16,964 bases of DNA. It comes from Deltaproteobacteria bacterium (GTDB lineage Bacteria; Desulfobacterota; JADFXK01). The position numbers and the translations under genes are program-made. Each line of letters begins with the position of its first letter. Position 1 is the stretch's first letter. Positions 1-7,294 of the stretch are shown piece by piece. The notes beneath the pieces are model-generated. The model saw nothing but the letters and a program-made list of their open reading frames with translations. It ran no database searches and had not been told where the DNA came from. The stretch covers positions 1 to 16,964 of the forward strand of contig JADFYC010000032.1 in the NCBI GenBank assembly GCA_015233295.1, given 5' to 3'.

Positions 1-1944
1 GCTGGCCCCCAGGAAGGGACTAGAGCCCCAGCCAAAGAGTCAGACACGGCTCCACCACCCCCAACAGTTGGGAAACAAAGGAAAAAGGGTAAGCAGGCCG
101 CCCTGGAGACGATTCGAGTGAGTGTCAACTTGATTGACCGATTAATGAATTTGGCCGTAGAACTGGTTCTGGGCCGAAATCAACTTCGTCAGCAACTTAG
201 CGACATCGTCTTTAAGAATCCCCAGTTGGGCATGATCATGCAGAATGTCGATATGGTGGCCAGCGAACTCCAGGAAAACATTCTTCAGATCCGGATGCAA
301 CCTTTAGGCAGCCTGCTGAACAAATTTCCGCGCCTTATTCGAGATATTTCTCGCCAATTAAGCAAGAACGCCGAACTAGTCATTGAAGGCGATGAAGTAG
401 AGTTGGACAAGTCCATCCTAGAGGGCCTGTCGGATCCCCTAATGCATCTCATCCGCAATTGCCTCGACCATGGTATTGAAGACCCGTCCACCAGACATAG
501 CTTGGATAAACCAGAGGCTGGGAAAATACATATCCGGGCCAGCCATGAGGGTGGCCAGGTCAATATTTCTATTTCAGATGACGGTCGGGGGATCAATGTA
601 GACAAGTTAGTCCATAATGCCCTGACCCATGGCCTGATCACCGCTGATTGGGCCAGAAGAATGAGCGACAAGGATAAGATCGATCTAATCTTTCACCCAG
701 GTTTGAGCACCGCCGAGAAGATTACCGACATTTCCGGACGCGGTGTGGGGATGGATGTGGTTAAGACAAACATCGAGAACTTAGGCGGGCACCTGGAAAT
801 CGTTAGTCTTCTGGGTCAGGGAACTACATTCAACATCAGGTTGCCCTTAACCTTAGCCATCATCCCTTGTTTGATCGTCGGGTCCACCGGTTACCGTTTT
901 GCCGTACCGCAAGGAAATGTTCAAGAATTAGTTTGTGTGGCCGGTGGTGAAGTAGCTGAACGGATTGAGCAAATTGGTAACGCCGATGTGTTGCGCCTGC
1001 GTGAAAGACTTCTGCCATTAATTCGGCTAACCGACGTGCTGCGCATGCCCCGGACTTTCGTCCATCCCACAACGGGTGAGGTGATGATCGATCGCCGGGA
1101 CCGAGTGGCCGACCGGAGATCAAAGCATATAACCATAGACGGTGCTAAGGTCTCCGGGGAAAGGCGCCGGAATAGAGACCGGCGGCGGACGGCGGCGGAC
1201 GACATGCATGTGGTGGTTTTGTGTATTGGGGTTCGCCGATTTGGACTGGTCGTGGATGAGCTTTTCGATAACCAGGAGATCGTGGTCAAGCCGTTATCTG
1301 AACACATTAAAAGTTGCAACTGTTTTGCCGGCTCGACGATCATGGCCGATGGACGAGTGGCCATGATCCTTGATGCTGCCGGAATCGCGGAATTTGCCAG
1401 GCTTAATTTTCCCCAGATTGACGAAGAAGATCGTCGCCGCGGATACGAGCAAACGCGTTTAAGCCAGGCCAAGAGCCGGGGCGGGCAACTTTTTCTTGTG
1501 TTTAACAACGCCTATGATGAATATTTTGCTCTAGCTGTTGAAAACATCGCTCGGCTGGAGAAGATCCACCCGCAAGACATCCACCGGGTTCAAGACCGGT
1601 TGTTTATGAATTATCAGGGCGAGGGGTTACCGATCATTTCTCTAGAAAGATTCTTGCCGGTAAGCCCGTTTCCGCAAGATGCCAATGAACTATATGTCAT
1701 TATCCCCAAAACAGATGGCCCCCTGACCGGTATCCTGGCCACCCGAATTCTGGACACGGTGGAGACTCGCCCCATAATCAATAAAGACTGGTACACCGTG
1801 CGAGGTTTGTCAGGTTCGGTCTTCCTCGATGGTCAATTAACCATGTTTCTCGATATCAATGAATTGCTGAAAGTCTTTAGCGAAAATGTGCGGGGCAATA
1901 GACTTACGGGAGAAATGGAAAAATGTTCATCAGACAGTTTGTAA
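1..1944 (+). CDS. cheA: Chemotaxis histidine kinase CheA, 3' part (5' end outside window)
   Basis: Cytoplasmic kinase that couples chemoreceptors to response regulators. The reading frame is open from base 1, so the gene is truncated by the window; the N-terminal Hpt (P1) domain is not visible. It begins in a Pro/Lys-rich linker, then the P3 dimerisation helix (conserved SVNLIDRLMNL and ELVLGRNQL from nt 118). The P4 ATPase domain follows, with the N-box HLIRN at nt 445-459, DDGRGIN at nt 577-597 and GRGVGMD near nt 739. A CheW-like P5 domain (about nt 853-1407) is interrupted by an Arg/Asp-rich linker (about nt 1054-1203). A second CheW-like segment occupies about nt 1480-1917, giving P3-P4-P5-P5'. 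The GTG at 118 lies inside the conserved P3 region and is not the real start. The 3' end overlaps cheW by 22 nt, indicating translational coupling. Confidence 0.96.
   Translation, partial: AGPQEGTRAPAKESDTAPPPPTVGKQRKKGKQAALETIRVSVNLIDRLMNLAVELVLGRNQLRQQLSDIVFKNPQLGMIMQNVDMVASELQENILQIRMQPLGSLLNKFPRLIRDISRQLSKNAELVIEGDEVELDKSILEGLSDPLMHLIRNCLDHGIEDPSTRHSLDKPEAGKIHIRASHEGGQVNISISDDGRGINVDKLVHNALTHGLITADWARRMSDKDKIDLIFHPGLSTAEKITDISGRGVGMDVVKTNIENLGGHLEIVSLLGQGTTFNIRLPLTLAIIPCLIVGSTGYRFAVPQGNVQELVCVAGGEVAERIEQIGNADVLRLRERLLPLIRLTDVLRMPRTFVHPTTGEVMIDRRDRVADRRSKHITIDGAKVSGERRRNRDRRRTAADDMHVVVLCIGVRRFGLVVDELFDNQEIVVKPLSEHIKSCNCFAGSTIMADGRVAMILDAAGIAEFARLNFPQIDEEDRRRGYEQTRLSQAKSRGGQLFLVFNNAYDEYFALAVENIARLEKIHPQDIHRVQDRLFMNYQGEGLPIISLERFLPVSPFPQDANELYVIIPKTDGPLTGILATRILDTVETRPIINKDWYTVRGLSGSVFLDGQLTMFLDINELLKVFSENVRGNRLTGEMEKCSSDSL
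1181..1200 (+). repeat. Tandem 10-bp repeat inside cheA
   Basis: The unit ggcggcggac occurs twice back to back in the part of cheA encoding the Arg-rich P5 linker. Because 10 is not a multiple of 3, gain or loss of one unit would shift the frame. With only two copies this may be chance in GC-rich coding sequence. Confidence 0.7.
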
Positions 1945-2366
1945 CCTTCAGGATCGATGGCCGGCTGATGGGGATTGATATTCTTAACGTCAGAGAAATC
2001 AATCGAGCTCTCGATATTACTCCCGTGCAACATGCCCCGGCTTATGTCCGTGGTCTGATCAATCTAAGGGGGCAGCCGGTGACCGTTTTTGATATGGGCG
2101 TGCGGTTGGGGCTCGAGGCCAGAAAGATTGATGACGAGACCAACAATATAATCCTGGAAAACGATTTGGTAGGGCTGCTGGTCGACTCTATTGGCGAGGT
2201 CATCCCGGTGGAGAGTGACGAACTTCAACCTCCACCAGCCAACGTCAATGGGATAACCGGTGAATTCATAGAGGTGGTCGTAAGATTAGAGGAAGAGCTG
2301 CTGGTTGTTCTTTCGGCAGACAGGATCTTGAGATATCACCCAGCCGATAGCCTGGGGCGGGCCTGA
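1923..2366 (+). CDS. cheW: Chemotaxis coupling protein CheW
   Basis: A 147-residue single-domain CheW adaptor that links chemoreceptors to CheA in the cytoplasmic array. Visible family features are an N-terminal beta strand (FVTFRIDG), the I-DIL-VREI segment, the hallmark VRGLINLRGQPVTVFDMG at about residues 42-59, and the later GLLVDSIGEVIPV segment. The length is typical of the family. The ATG lies inside the end of cheA (22-nt overlap) and is preceded by a purine-rich gggag site, which supports this start and co-translation with cheA. Confidence 0.95.
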   Translation: MFIRQFVTFRIDGRLMGIDILNVREINRALDITPVQHAPAYVRGLINLRGQPVTVFDMGVRLGLEARKIDDETNNIILENDLVGLLVDSIGEVIPVESDELQPPPANVNGITGEFIEVVVRLEEELLVVLSADRILRYHPADSLGRA

Positions 2367-2549
2367 AAATTCCCAATTGTAACTGCCGCTCCTTGGGCCG
2401 AATCGGGTCATATTTGGCGGACTACAGTTGACCTCATTGATCACTCGGGTGGCTGATTGTCTTTTAGGGCTGAAAATGATGAATATCGAATTATCGAAAA
2501 ATGACAATTATGACTGGGTCAGGGATCATATCAAGGAGAGGAATCGATT

Positions 2550-3026
2550 ATGAGAAAAAATGGTTACCTGGGTCTCTTCCTGGGAGTGGGGTTACTCCTT
2601 TTTTGGGGAAAGCCCTCTGGGTGGTCGCAGGCCGAGATGATAAAGACCTATGTGGGATCGGCTGCCTGTAGTAAATGTCATGAGCAAGAATACAAGATTT
2701 TTACGGCCTATGCCCGTAAGGCCCATTCCTACAGGGGAATAAAGCTGATGAAAAAGGGGCTGACGGAGGCTCAATTCCAGGCGTGTCTGGGTTGCCACAC
2801 CACGGGGTATGGAAAGCCAGGAGGTTTTCGATCCGAAGAAGAGACGCCGGAGCTGAAGGATGCGGGGTGTGAGGTCTGCCATGGGCCAGGAAGTCAACAC
2901 ATCGTGACTAAGTCGTCGACAGATATTCATAATAGAATCACGGCCAAGGACTGTGAGGGATGTCACGATAAAGATAGGATAGCAGCCTTTCGATATAAGC
3001 CGATGGTCCATGGAGGGGCGCATTAG
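2550..3026 (+). CDS. Exported tetraheme c-type cytochrome (cytochrome c554-like)
   Basis: A 158-residue periplasmic electron-transfer protein. Residues 1-28 form a Sec-type signal (MRKN followed by a hydrophobic stretch with GLLLFWG). Four CxxCH haem motifs are present: C40-C43-H44, C79-C82-H83, C107-C110-H111 and C135-C138-H139. Further histidines (H59, H117, H127, H154, H158) could act as distal ligands. The spacing and the CEVCHGPGSQH segment resemble the cytochrome c554/c-prime multiheme group. The start has a strong aaggagag site. It sits between cheW and a haem-bearing chemoreceptor, so a role in redox input to that receptor is plausible but inferred. It could instead be an unrelated respiratory carrier. 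Confidence 0.9.
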   Translation: MRKNGYLGLFLGVGLLLFWGKPSGWSQAEMIKTYVGSAACSKCHEQEYKIFTAYARKAHSYRGIKLMKKGLTEAQFQACLGCHTTGYGKPGGFRSEEETPELKDAGCEVCHGPGSQHIVTKSSTDIHNRITAKDCEGCHDKDRIAAFRYKPMVHGGAH

Positions 3027-3092
3027 GCCTGGCCGATGATGTGGCTGAGAGAGGTTAACCAGAAAGCGGAATGAAAATGCAAGGGGGGAGCC

Positions 3093-4895
3093 GTGTCGGT
3101 GTTTTCATACTACAAAGAACATATGTGGATTAAGATAATGACCATGATGTCATTAGTCATTGCCCTGGTTATTGCGGCCATTCTGGTGATTACCGGCATC
3201 AACGAGAGCGGTATGATTCGGAACCAAGCCAAACTTCAGTGTAATATTTTAGCCGAGACCATTGAGGCCGGCATCATTAACGATCTGGCCATCGGAAATA
3301 ACGATGAAGTCAGGGCCAAGTTCAAGGAAATTAAGGATCGACTTCCCAATGTCAACGTATTTATATATGATTTTAATCGGCGTATCACCTTCTCGCCCGA
3401 CGAAAAGGCCATAGGGAAAAAAATTGAAGACTGTATCAAGAATCCGGCCACCGTCACCGCAATTACCCGGATGTTGGCCGAGGCCAAGTGCAATGACGGG
3501 TTGTTTGACGAAACGGTGGATGGGAAGCCTTATTTAGGCGTGATCCGGCCCAGCCTCAATGACAAGAGGTGCTTTCACTGTCATGGGGACATCCGAAAGG
3601 TATTGGGCGGATCGGCCGTCTTAGTGTCCACCGAACAGGTCTCGACGGCCATGAGAACCTCCTTCAATGTCAGGATCCTGGTCGGTGGATTGGGGATGAT
3701 TCTGGTCATCTTTTTGACTATCACCCTATTTCTAAGACAGGTAAGGCACATGGAAGGGATTATGGATGAAATCAGGGGGATTAGCGGAGCTGTGGCCGAG
3801 TCATCCGAAGTCCTTAAAGAAACGGCTAATTCCATGACTACCATGGCCACTGAAGTGGCTGGCCGATCTGAGGCGGCGGCTGCAGCTACCGAGCAGGCAT
3901 CGATCAACATTAACAACATCGCCTCCGCGGCCGAAGAGGTCAGCGCCCAGGTGGCCAGTGTCAGCAATGCTTCAAAGGAAGTTTCACGGAACATGCAGGA
4001 GATCGGCTCTTCGACTGCGCAGGTGTCATCTAATTTGCAAACCGTCGCCACCTCAGCCGAAGAGATGTCTGAATCGGTAAATAGCGTGGCCACGGCCATT
4101 GAAGAAACCTATGCAGCTTTGAATGAAGTGGCCCAAAATTCTGGCCGGGCGTCCAGTGTTACTAACCAAGCTGCCCGCCGGGCTGATCATACCTCTGAGA
4201 TTGTTAATAACTTAGGCGAAGCGGCCCGGGAGGTGGGAGAAGTTGTTGATTTAATAAAAGGTATTGCCTCCCAGACGAATCTTCTGGCCCTAAATGCCAC
4301 AATCGAAGCGGCCAGGGCCGGTGAAGCGGGAAAAGGTTTTGCGGTGGTGGCTAATGAAGTTAAGGAGTTGGCCCGGCAAACCGCCCGGGCGACTGACGAA
4401 ATCCGAAAAAAAATGGAGGGGATGCAGCAAAATACCGCCTCAGCCGTTCATGCCATCCACGAAATTGTCGAAGTTATTCGAGAAATAAACTCCATTATGA
4501 CTACTATTGCCACGGCTGTAGATGAACAAACGGCGACGACCAATGAGATATCTCGAAGCGTCACATCATCTGCAGGCTCGGCCTCCTCCGTCCACCATAA
4601 TGTCCAGGAAGCTGCGGAAAACGCCAGGGTGACCTCGACCAGCGCCCAGGTGGCCATTAAGACCGAGCAAGAAGTATCGGCTAATCTCAAAGACGTCACC
4701 GCTGCGGCCGGGGCCATTGCTAAGGATGCTGGCGAGGCCGCTATCCAAACGACGAGGGTCCTTGACAGTGTGGTCAATGTTCATAAGTTGATCAAGTCGA
4801 CAACTGATGGGGCCATCAAGACCGATCAAAAAGCAGCCGAACTGGCTGAACTGGCCGCAAAGCTAGCCGTTGTCGTGAAGCAAATAAGGCTGTAA
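3093..4895 (+). CDS. Methyl-accepting chemotaxis protein with a c-type haem motif in its periplasmic domain
   Basis: A 600-residue transmembrane chemoreceptor with a GTG start preceded by a ggggggag site. TM1 is about residues 13-35 and TM2 about 193-215, enclosing a periplasmic sensor of roughly 155 residues. Near the end of the sensor is C160-F-H-C163-H164, a canonical CxxCH haem c attachment motif, in a context (RPSLNDKRC, then GDIRKVLGGSAVLVS) typical of haem-binding MCP sensors. A classical HAMP domain is not obvious after TM2. The cytoplasmic part is a long coiled coil with the conserved signalling tip IASQTNLLALNATIEAARAG (391-410) and FAVVANEVKELA (416-427). Haem-containing MCPs such as Desulfovibrio DcrA are known redox/oxygen sensors; sensing of oxygen, NO or redox state here is inference. 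Neighbouring cheA/cheW likely supply the signalling partners. Confidence 0.95.
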   Translation: MSVFSYYKEHMWIKIMTMMSLVIALVIAAILVITGINESGMIRNQAKLQCNILAETIEAGIINDLAIGNNDEVRAKFKEIKDRLPNVNVFIYDFNRRITFSPDEKAIGKKIEDCIKNPATVTAITRMLAEAKCNDGLFDETVDGKPYLGVIRPSLNDKRCFHCHGDIRKVLGGSAVLVSTEQVSTAMRTSFNVRILVGGLGMILVIFLTITLFLRQVRHMEGIMDEIRGISGAVAESSEVLKETANSMTTMATEVAGRSEAAAAATEQASININNIASAAEEVSAQVASVSNASKEVSRNMQEIGSSTAQVSSNLQTVATSAEEMSESVNSVATAIEETYAALNEVAQNSGRASSVTNQAARRADHTSEIVNNLGEAAREVGEVVDLIKGIASQTNLLALNATIEAARAGEAGKGFAVVANEVKELARQTARATDEIRKKMEGMQQNTASAVHAIHEIVEVIREINSIMTTIATAVDEQTATTNEISRSVTSSAGSASSVHHNVQEAAENARVTSTSAQVAIKTEQEVSANLKDVTAAAGAIAKDAGEAAIQTTRVLDSVVNVHKLIKSTTDGAIKTDQKAAELAELAAKLAVVVKQIRL

Positions 4896-5263
4896 CCCAT
4901 GTTATTGAGGATAATCGGTGGCTTCCGCCCGAAGTTCTGGCCTGGCGCCATGGACCGTCGATTGTTTTATTTCCAAAGTGCCGGATGATTAACTGCAGTG
5001 TAGGTGAAAACCGCCCGGGATGGGCCATGGCCCCGACATATCGTCTTCTGAACCTGACAAAGTCGCCTTAACCTTTTTCAGCCTGGTACCGATACGTTAG
5101 CTCTGGACAGGAATTGGAAAATATCGGAAGGCGCCACGGCGGGGGTGACGATTCCACCAGCGATGATTCTAAGGCCAGAGCCCTGGGGGATGGCAATAGA
5201 TCTTTCAAGGTGTCAATATCCGCCGAAAAAGTATAAGGTAATGTCTCAACATTAGGAGTCGGC
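4896..5263 (+). other. Intergenic gap between the chemoreceptor and HD-GYP genes
   Basis: This 368-nt stretch has no convincing gene. One short + frame is open for about 45 codons up to a TAA at 5234-5236 and reads like soluble protein (Asp/Ser-rich, ending SISAEKV). It has no ATG and no ribosome-binding site, so it is not called. A 12-bp palindrome gggccatggccc lies at 5022-5033. No clear terminator or promoter was recognised. Confidence 0.5.
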
Positions 5264-6640
5264 ATGTCCGAAACCAGTATTTTGATCGTTGATGACAGCC
5301 TGGCCATGCGTCGCGGGCTTAGGCAATGCATAAACTTACCCTCAGCTCAGTTGACCGAGGCAGTTGATGGGCAAGAGGCGCTTGAACTGGCCGCTATTAG
5401 AAACTTTGACCTGATCATTACCGATATCGACATGCCGCGCATGAATGGCATTCAGCTTTGTAAATCGCTAAAGACTAATCCGGCGACGAAGGCCGTCCCA
5501 GTAATCATGGTCAGTTCCTTCGACTCCGATGAGGATATAGATAGAGGATTTCAAGCCGGAGCTTCAGCCTACCTGATTAAAAATGAAGCCAGATCCAGCC
5601 TGATGACGACCATTCAGGACGTTTTGCCCAAGGTCGAATTCAGGGGAAAAAGGTTGATCCTGGTAGTTGACGACTCCCTGGTCATTCGACGGATGGTTGA
5701 AGATGGCCTGGTCCAGGCTGGGTTTCGAGTACTTACGGCCGAAAACGGTAAGAAGGCCCTGGAAATTCTCCAAACCACGCGTCCCGACTTCATCTTGAGC
5801 GACATCGACATGCCCGAGATGGATGGGTTCTCCTTCTGTCAAGCCGTTCAGGCCAATCCTGATCTGGTTATAATTCCCTTTGTGGTCATGAGTGCCAACT
5901 CCGACCGCGGTCATATGATGCGAATGTTGCGTCGTGGTGCTGCAGCCTACATCACCAAACCATTTAATCTTGATCAGCTGGTGATTATGGTGGAAAAAAT
6001 ATTATCCGATCAATTTCAGTTGCTTATGAAAGACAGGGAACGGCTGGAGGCCGACCGAAGAATGTTATTGGCCACCATTACCAGTCTTGTTTCGGCACTC
6101 GAGGCCAGAGATGCTTACACCCGGGGACATTCAGAAGCAGTGGCCACCATATTATCAGGCATGGCCTCACTCATGGGCGCAACCGAGCTGGAAATCGAAA
6201 CCCTGACCATCGGTGGCCGGCTTCATGATATTGGTAAGATCGGTATCAGGGACAGCGTTCTGTTGAAACCCGGCCATTTGACCGATGAAGAATTCGCCAT
6301 TATCAAACAACACCCGACGATAGGAGCCAATATCCTCAGGTCAGTACCCAGCCTGGCGGAGGTCATCACCGTGGCCCTGCATCATCATGAACGTTTTGAC
6401 GGAAAAGGTTACCCAGAAGGATTGGCCGGGCAGAATATATCCCTATGGGCTAGAATCACCGCCGTCGCCGACACCTACCACGCCCTGACCAGTGACCGCC
6501 CTTACCGCAAGGGTTTCATGCCCGACAAGGCCTTTCAAGTGTTAAGAGATGTCCGAGGCAGTCAGTTGTGTCCTGATTGTGTCGACCTTTTTTTCAAATG
6601 GATCACCACTCAACCAGGCTCCAGCCCGACCTCGAGTTAG
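5264..6640 (+). CDS. Tandem-receiver HD-GYP cyclic-di-GMP phosphodiesterase
   Basis: A 458-residue cytoplasmic response regulator. The first receiver (about residues 4-123) has acidic D10-D11, phospho-acceptor D54 and K106. The second (about 130-247) has D136-D137, D180 and K232-P233. A short helical linker leads to the HD-GYP domain (about 265-450), with H321-D322 in HDIGK, the H373-H375 cluster, the G382-Y383-P384 signature and D403 in the VADTYHALTSDRPYR motif. All metal- and GYP-motif residues that can be judged are present, so c-di-GMP hydrolysis is expected. The start follows an aggagt site. Its place after cheA/cheW/MCP suggests that CheA phosphorylates one or both receivers, coupling the sensory array to c-di-GMP level. 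That pairing is inference. Confidence 0.94.
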   Translation: MSETSILIVDDSLAMRRGLRQCINLPSAQLTEAVDGQEALELAAIRNFDLIITDIDMPRMNGIQLCKSLKTNPATKAVPVIMVSSFDSDEDIDRGFQAGASAYLIKNEARSSLMTTIQDVLPKVEFRGKRLILVVDDSLVIRRMVEDGLVQAGFRVLTAENGKKALEILQTTRPDFILSDIDMPEMDGFSFCQAVQANPDLVIIPFVVMSANSDRGHMMRMLRRGAAAYITKPFNLDQLVIMVEKILSDQFQLLMKDRERLEADRRMLLATITSLVSALEARDAYTRGHSEAVATILSGMASLMGATELEIETLTIGGRLHDIGKIGIRDSVLLKPGHLTDEEFAIIKQHPTIGANILRSVPSLAEVITVALHHHERFDGKGYPEGLAGQNISLWARITAVADTYHALTSDRPYRKGFMPDKAFQVLRDVRGSQLCPDCVDLFFKWITTQPGSSPTSS

Positions 6641-6644
6641 GGGC

Positions 6645-6668
6645 CCGTCGGAGTTGTGTATCCGACGG
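6645..6668 (+). terminator. Hairpin after the HD-GYP gene, possible terminator
   Basis: A perfect 8-bp stem, ccgtcgga / tccgacgg, with an 8-nt loop begins five bases after the stop codon. The following sequence is only modestly T-rich, so intrinsic termination is uncertain, but the position suits the end of the chemosensory transcription unit. Confidence 0.45.
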
Positions 6669-6779
6669 ATATCTTGTTCTGGATATGAGTTATTTTCAAG
6701 GCCTCAGGATGTCAGGCCCGATTATCTTCGGCTGCTTGGAAGCGCCGGATGTGGGTGAAGCACAAGGGGCGGCCATTCC

Positions 6780-7055
6780 GTGAGGGCAACTCGAATGAAT
6801 ATTCTGGCTTTCCCCCCAAGGCTTGCCTAATAATCAACCAAACCATTTTGTAAGGGAGACCATCTTTGCTGAGTGTGATACGTCGCTTGGTAAATTCATA
6901 AGTGATTGACCCCTTGGTTCGCTTCGGGAGAAACAATCTCTAAATTGTTCATGGAAGCATCTCAGCTCTTCCGTGAACTCTTTAACATCGGTCTTATCGA
7001 GTCCGAACTTTGGGATAGAACACACATCGCCTTCAGTCCTATTTATTGGCAGCAC
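6780..7055 (-). pseudogene. Decayed IS701-family transposase with large internal deletion
   Basis: Reading the minus strand from 7055, a GTG preceded by an excellent ggaaggaggt site starts LPINRTEGDV and continues through EFTEELRCFHEQFRDCFSRSEPRG, which resembles the N-terminus of IS701-family DDE transposases. Around 6910-6930 the homology jumps, in another frame, to KGSITYEFTKRRITLS, GLPYKMVWLIIRQALGG and KPEYSFEL, which resembles a segment near the C-terminal third of the same family. The middle of the protein, including most of the catalytic core, is therefore missing, and similarity fades after about 6785. It is non-functional. Family assignment rests on remembered motifs and should be confirmed by a protein search. 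Confidence 0.65.
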
Positions 7056-7260
7056 AATCTACCTCCTTCCCGGAGCAATGGGTTGAGTATAGGTCATACA
7101 CCAATTAAACGGATTACATAAGTATCAAGTATCGTTGTAGGGTTAAGTTAGCCTCGTTAAGTTCAGTTCGCTCAGTGATGTACCCCTTGACCTGCATTGT
7201 TTCAACTAGAGATAGACTGTACCAATTTATCGCAGGGAGTATACTTTTAATAATTTCTTT
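7056..7260. other. Gene-free stretch between the IS701 remnant and the IS66 element
   Basis: No open frame of useful length or recognisable motif on either strand. It probably holds the decayed 5' flank of the IS701-family remnant. It ends where the IS66 inverted repeat starts. Confidence 0.5.
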
Positions 7261-7276
7261 GTACACGTTCACGGGG
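7261..7276 (+). repeat. IS66-element terminal inverted repeat, left
   Basis: gtacacgttcacgggg, the exact reverse complement of 8831-8846. It does not extend outward, since the next outer bases do not pair. Confidence 0.85.
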
Positions 7277-7294
7277 TAAAGGCTGTTAGAAATA

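Noticed and set aside
921..1508. 195-codon minus-strand open frame inside cheA
   Set aside because: Ser/Arg-rich composition, antisense to strongly conserved CheA sequence, no ribosome-binding site.
118..1944. GTG at 118 as the start of cheA
   Set aside because: The frame is open to base 1 and the GTG falls inside the conserved P3 helix, so it is an internal codon of a gene truncated by the window.
3033..3040. gccgatga before the chemoreceptor, resembling a sigma28 -10 box
   Set aside because: No TAAA box at about 15 nt upstream.
3581..4099. 172-codon minus-strand open frame inside the chemoreceptor gene
   Set aside because: Shadow of the Ala/Ser-rich coiled-coil coding sequence, no family motif.
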